Below are positions 60,204 through 64,000 of a DNA stretch of 64,000 nucleotides, piece by piece. Below the pieces are notes generated by a model, which was not told the origin of the DNA, did not search any database, and saw only the letters and a program-made list of their open reading frames with translations. The stretch covers positions 1 to 64,000 of the forward strand of contig NZ_JBATUX010000098.1 of assembly GCF_049671445.1 (NCBI RefSeq), given 5' to 3'. Each line of letters begins with the position of its first letter. Within the stretch, counting starts at the first letter, position 1. The stretch comes from Paenisporosarcina sp049671445. Lineage in GTDB: Bacteria > Bacillota > Bacilli > Bacillales_A > Planococcaceae. A program made the position numbers and the translations under genes.

Positions 60204-61028
60204 TTACTCTTCTTGTGGTTCCTCAGACTCTTTGTTAAATTCAATAATCTTTCCTTCTACCGCATTCACAAAATAGTCTTCTTTTGTACCATCTTGTAAT
60301 TCTACACGAACTCGCCAAGTTGGTGCAAACACTTGGGTTTCCGTTAATTGGACAAGTGTTGAGTACCCTAGACTAATCATCGTAATCGTAGAATTTGGTT
60401 TCAATAGACTTCGTTGATACAACACTTCAACAGCGCGCTCATCCGGTAACAAAGTTTCGGTTTGATCAAAATTATCTTCTAGCTCTTCAAAGCCTGTTTG
60501 TTCATATTTATAGACTTCATTTTCTTCATTCCAATAAATAGTGAGAAGTGCATTTTGGTTAAAGAAAATTTGACGGCTATTGATGGTTTGGAAAAAAGTC
60601 GCTGTTTTTTCTTTAACATCAATATTAAATAACTCATAGGATGAGCCATCAAAAACATTTTCATCAACAAACTTCCTAACGTTTGTAGTGTCTTCAATGT
60701 TTTCGAGTGGCACCGGTTTATCAAATGTAGAAACAAGTTTTGATTTATCTATAACTTCAAATTTTTGATTTTCAATTGGCTTTAATTCATCTTTTTCATA
60801 AACTCGAATATTTCCTGAAACATACTTTTCTTTGGTAGTATTTTCAGGAATACTGTCATAGCGAATATTATCACCTTGTAATCTCTCTTCAATAGACGTT
60901 TCTCCGAGAACCTCAACATCTTTTGCTTCGTTGTATCGATTTAAATACAATGAATATAAAAAGACGTTTAGAATCGCAAAAACGAAAATAAAGATGGTTT
61001 TGGTTTTATTCCAATCCAAGCTGCCCAC
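60204..61028 (-). CDS. walI: WalK regulatory membrane protein WalI (YycI)
   Basis: A 274-residue bitopic protein. A short cytoplasmic start (MGSLDWNKTKT) leads to one membrane span (about 12-29), then an extracytoplasmic domain with the two-lobed YycI fold (regions around AVEVLYQRSLLKPNSTITM and TWRVRVELQDGTKEDYFVNAVEGKI). With WalH it restrains or tunes the WalK kinase in the membrane. Its start overlaps the end of walH by 23 bases, so translation is coupled. The last residues are acidic. Confidence 0.93.
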   Translation of the reverse strand: MGSLDWNKTKTIFIFVFAILNVFLYSLYLNRYNEAKDVEVLGETSIEERLQGDNIRYDSIPENTTKEKYVSGNIRVYEKDELKPIENQKFEVIDKSKLVSTFDKPVPLENIEDTTNVRKFVDENVFDGSSYELFNIDVKEKTATFFQTINSRQIFFNQNALLTIYWNEENEVYKYEQTGFEELEDNFDQTETLLPDERAVEVLYQRSLLKPNSTITMISLGYSTLVQLTETQVFAPTWRVRVELQDGTKEDYFVNAVEGKIIEFNKESEEPQEE

Positions 61029-62337
61029 CCCCTAAATCTTCAGGTGAAAGCCGAGTCCATTGATTATTCGATAAATAAAACCAAGATGGCTCCAATATCA
61101 GTAACCGTTTTTCATCATCCCTAGTTAAGTAATAACCCGGTGTCAGTTCATCCACGTTATTGAAATCAACGTCTTTCAGCATTTGCATCACTCGAGATGC
61201 TTTCTCGCCCGATGGTAAGGTTGAAATGACCGTATCGAATGGTAATGACAAATCGAGTGTATAGTACGGTCGCAAATAATTGTAAATTCCAGGGTCACCC
61301 CAGACTGTAGTAATTTTTGTAGATGTTTCTACACTAAAGACGGGATACCCCAACAAATACAATTGATAATCAATTTGTTGATTTACAGGGTTTATTTTGG
61401 CAAATCGAAACTCGTCAGTCCATCCTCCATGTTCATTTATATAATACAAACTTTCAAATACTAATTTAGAAGGCAGAGCTGGTACTGAGGTTTCCGCAGA
61501 AGGATTGACAAAACTTAAAGTCCGCTCTAATTTATTCACATTCATCAATGAAGTGCCATCCGAATATTCTTCATTTGTGGTACCTACAGGACTTTGACGT
61601 ACAAGACTCGGATCACTGAACAAAGCTTCTTGAAAACGATTTGTATCAATTTCTTTTAAATAATATGTGTAACGAATACTTTCTACATCTTGAGCAGATA
61701 CATAAAGAGACAGCTTTCCTTTACGCTGAATTTCTGTAAACTTCGAGTACTCTAGTGAAGATGACACTACTTTTTGATCAAATAATTTCCACTCAATATC
61801 TTTGGCTATTGCTGAGTACATTGTGTTTGTTTTAGAACTAGCAAAATAAACTTTGAGTTCCCCATTATCCATACGATTCCAATTAACAATTAAACGGTCA
61901 AATCCGTCTTCTGGAATGTTAGTAATGGAAAAAGGCAAAATATTATCATAAACAGGAAACGGAACATCGTCTGAAAAAAATAATGTGTAGTGATTTTGTG
62001 TCCCGATTAATTCATTTAATTCTCCGGTAGTTAAATTAGTATCTTCTAAAGTCAAATCACTAATTTCCCAATCCTTCATGACGTTAACAACTCGATCCAA
62101 ATTAAATGGTTCCATCGTACCTGTCATGCCTTTTTCACGACTTGTGATTATTTTATAAGGTTTAATGACATCATCTATTCTCTTGCTATCTGCTATTAAT
62201 ATATCCACTACTGGTGTTGATTCAATGGTTTCATAAGTTGGTGTATAGGTCCAAATAGTAAAAGTTAACGTCACACTTAATACAATTAGTAAGGCTAGGA
62301 AAATCGATTTTGCATGCTCAATATATTTCAATCCCAT
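61006..62337 (-). CDS. walH: WalK regulatory membrane protein WalH (YycH)
   Basis: A 443-residue bitopic protein with one N-terminal span (about 12-30, SIFLALLIVLSVTLTFTIW) and a large extracytoplasmic YycH region; TPVVDILIADSKRIDDVIKPY follows the span. It interacts with WalI and WalK in the membrane to adjust essential cell-wall signalling. The start overlaps walK by 10 bases and the end overlaps walI by 23 bases, a tightly coupled operon. Length and order are typical of Bacillales. Confidence 0.93.
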   Translation of the reverse strand: MGLKYIEHAKSIFLALLIVLSVTLTFTIWTYTPTYETIESTPVVDILIADSKRIDDVIKPYKIITSREKGMTGTMEPFNLDRVVNVMKDWEISDLTLEDTNLTTGELNELIGTQNHYTLFFSDDVPFPVYDNILPFSITNIPEDGFDRLIVNWNRMDNGELKVYFASSKTNTMYSAIAKDIEWKLFDQKVVSSSLEYSKFTEIQRKGKLSLYVSAQDVESIRYTYYLKEIDTNRFQEALFSDPSLVRQSPVGTTNEEYSDGTSLMNVNKLERTLSFVNPSAETSVPALPSKLVFESLYYINEHGGWTDEFRFAKINPVNQQIDYQLYLLGYPVFSVETSTKITTVWGDPGIYNYLRPYYTLDLSLPFDTVISTLPSGEKASRVMQMLKDVDFNNVDELTPGYYLTRDDEKRLLILEPSWFYLSNNQWTRLSPEDLGGGQLGLE

Positions 62338-64000
62338 TCACCTGCCTCATCTAACTCAAATGGTAACGTGAAGAATATGGTCGTTCCATTACCTTCTTCA
62401 CTTTCTGCCCATATAGCTCCACCATGTGACTCAATCATTTCCCGGGCAATAGCAAGTCCCAGTCCCGATCCACCCATTGATCTTGCTCGTGCTCGATCAA
62501 CACGATAAAAACGATCGAAAATTCGTTCTACATTTTCTTTTGGAATACCCATACCATCATCAGAAACCATAACCTTTAAAAATCCGTCTTGCACAATCAT
62601 GCCGAAACGAATATTTCCACCGTCAGGCGAATATTTTAGAGCATTCGAAATAATATTATCGATGACTTGTGTCAATTTATCGGTATCAATTTCCACAAAA
62701 TACTGCGTTTCTGGTAATAAGCGTACGAAATGAACTTGTTGAGATTTTGACATTTCAAAACGATCAATAATACGATTAAAGAATTTATTAAACTCTACAA
62801 ACTCTTTGTTTAAATCATAGTCTCGGCTATCCATTTTCGACAGCTGCAACAAATCATTGACTAATCGGATCATGCGTTCTGTCTCGGTTTGCGTAACGTT
62901 TAAAAATGATGGTGCTAATTCTTTATCTTGCCAAGCGCCATCAGCAAGCGCCTCTAAATAACTTCGCATGGTAGTTAATGGGGTACGAAGTTCATGCGAA
63001 ACATTTGCTACAAACTCACGACGTTCCATATCAATTTTCTCTTGTTCGGTATTATCATGAAGAACTGTTATTAAGCCGTTTACAAAACCTGTTTCTTTTT
63101 GAATAACAGAAAAGTTTGCACGCAAAATGTACGGACGTTCAGGCGAACTGAAATCTAAGTTAATAGAATCTTTCATATGAATTAAATCTTCAAATGCGTA
63201 CTGCGATTCTATTCCAAGTGCAGATGATATTGGACGATGCAACACTAATTCTCTAGGAACTCTTAACAATCTTAACGCAGGATCATTTATTAATATGATG
63301 CGCCCTTTACGATCGGTCGCAATTACCCCATCGGTCATATTGGAGAGAACAGATGCTAATTTCCTACGTTCTCCTTCAGTCGTGGACTGTGCCTCTTGAA
63401 GACGATTCGTTAAATGGTTAAACGCAATCGCCAACTGCCCGATTTCATCATTCCCATAAACTCGAACTTTTCGTGAAAAGTTCCCTTTAGCCATTGCTTG
63501 GGCTTGTCTACGCATATCCGAAATAGGTCGGGTTATGGTTTGAGCGATTAATATACCTAGGATTATCGTTATTGCTAGGGACACCGCTGTACCACCAGCA
63601 AGAATTTGGTTAATTTCAGTCATTTGCTCAAATACGGTTTCTATATTTGATTCTAAATAAATCGTACCGAGGACTTCCCCATCATAAATAATAGGAGAAG
63701 CTAGCACCCAAATCCGATCCTCTTTTTGGCGGTCTAAACGAATCTTATTAGACGGTGTCTCCGAAGAAATGGATTGACGAACCAAAGGCTCCGTGGAACG
63801 TTGACCAACTATTGATTGGTTATTTGTATCAGATGTAGCTAAGATACGGAAATTGCTTCCTACTATACGAATTTCATTAATATCTTCTGACCGTATGCTA
63901 TATAGTACAGTGCGCAAGCTTTGCTCTAAGCTCTCGTCTTCTTCTCCACGTTGCTTGAGAATTTCTGTACGCACACTAAACTCCACCAAATCCACTCGTT
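62328..64000 (-). CDS. walK: Essential sensor kinase WalK, N-terminus outside window
   Basis: The visible 555 residues lack only the N-terminal span and start of the extracellular PAS domain. In order: rest of the extracellular domain, second membrane span (about 132-152), HAMP domain with RPISDMRRQAQAMAKGNF, cytoplasmic PAS (about 210-320), phosphoacceptor His at visible position 334 in ANVSHELRTPLTTMRSYLE, N box DNIISNALKYSPDGG, G1 DDGMGIP and G2 GSGLGLAIARE. It phosphorylates WalR to control cell-wall hydrolase genes and is essential in related species. The frame is open at base 64000. It overlaps walH by 10 bases. Confidence 0.96.
   Translation of the reverse strand, partial: RVDLVEFSVRTEILKQRGEEDESLEQSLRTVLYSIRSEDINEIRIVGSNFRILATSDTNNQSIVGQRSTEPLVRQSISSETPSNKIRLDRQKEDRIWVLASPIIYDGEVLGTIYLESNIETVFEQMTEINQILAGGTAVSLAITIILGILIAQTITRPISDMRRQAQAMAKGNFSRKVRVYGNDEIGQLAIAFNHLTNRLQEAQSTTEGERRKLASVLSNMTDGVIATDRKGRIILINDPALRLLRVPRELVLHRPISSALGIESQYAFEDLIHMKDSINLDFSSPERPYILRANFSVIQKETGFVNGLITVLHDNTEQEKIDMERREFVANVSHELRTPLTTMRSYLEALADGAWQDKELAPSFLNVTQTETERMIRLVNDLLQLSKMDSRDYDLNKEFVEFNKFFNRIIDRFEMSKSQQVHFVRLLPETQYFVEIDTDKLTQVIDNIISNALKYSPDGGNIRFGMIVQDGFLKVMVSDDGMGIPKENVERIFDRFYRVDRARARSMGGSGLGLAIAREMIESHGGAIWAESEEGNGTTIFFTLPFELDEAGEWD

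Overview
The window is an AT-rich Firmicute chromosome segment. Its right end carries walK-walH-walI-walJ-htrC-yyzF-rlmH, the usual origin-proximal block of Bacillales. Together with a yteA-type sporulation protein, glutamate synthase of the B. subtilis type, mqo, msrAB and many TTG/GTG starts with strong GGAGG sites, this points to a spore-forming Bacillales member, most likely Planococcaceae (Psychrobacillus/Sporosarcina-like). That placement is inferred from gene content and order only. I see no rRNA, tRNA or CRISPR array.

Layout. 0-7.5 kb: the 3' end of an immune-inhibitor-A protease, a P-loop kinase, SRPBCC proteins, a MerR/SRPBCC pair, a purine permease, a coiled-coil protein and a yteA homologue. 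7.6-13.3 kb: redox enzymes with local regulators, namely an AKR-TetR operon with a palindromic operator candidate, a second AKR, and a MarR regulator surrounded by two SDRs and a flavodoxin-fold oxidoreductase. The MarR group carries four copies of a 14-bp palindrome, so it looks like a self-contained regulon. 13.4-16.3 kb: ohr, then a hydroxybutyrate permease/dehydrogenase pair. 16.5-22.6 kb: gltAB. 23-34 kb: mostly minus-strand accessory metabolism, including cupin-HD-GYP, a phosphotransferase with a nucleotidyltransferase, GNAT-msrAB, a proline iminopeptidase, SRPBCC-TauE-MFS and a MATE exporter. 34-43 kb: a mosaic holding a chromosomal ParM-type partition cassette with a helically phased iteron array, a broken duplicate of its adaptor gene, an orphan histidine kinase and decayed genes. 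43-50 kb: an ECF S-component, an unusual UvrA-like protein, mqo and a frameshifted ohrR-like gene.

50.3-57.1 kb is an accessory zone ending exactly at the 3' end of rlmH, the integration site of SCC elements. A 17-bp sequence made from the last codons of rlmH occurs three times in direct orientation (51086, 55361, 57067). It divides the zone into two cassettes of about 4.3 and 1.7 kb, neither carrying a visible recombinase. From 57.5 to 58.0 kb, around yyzF, lies a dense cluster of DnaA-box matches.

Other repeats: two inverted copies of a 123-bp structured intergenic element 31.7 kb apart (15388 and 47057), a five-unit 20-21 bp repeat at 26733, and a seven-copy hexanucleotide tract at 36518. 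The best candidates for something undescribed are the rlmH-site cassettes, the chromosomal parMR/centromere module with its decayed duplicate, and the MarR regulon whose two SDRs both lack the catalytic tyrosine.
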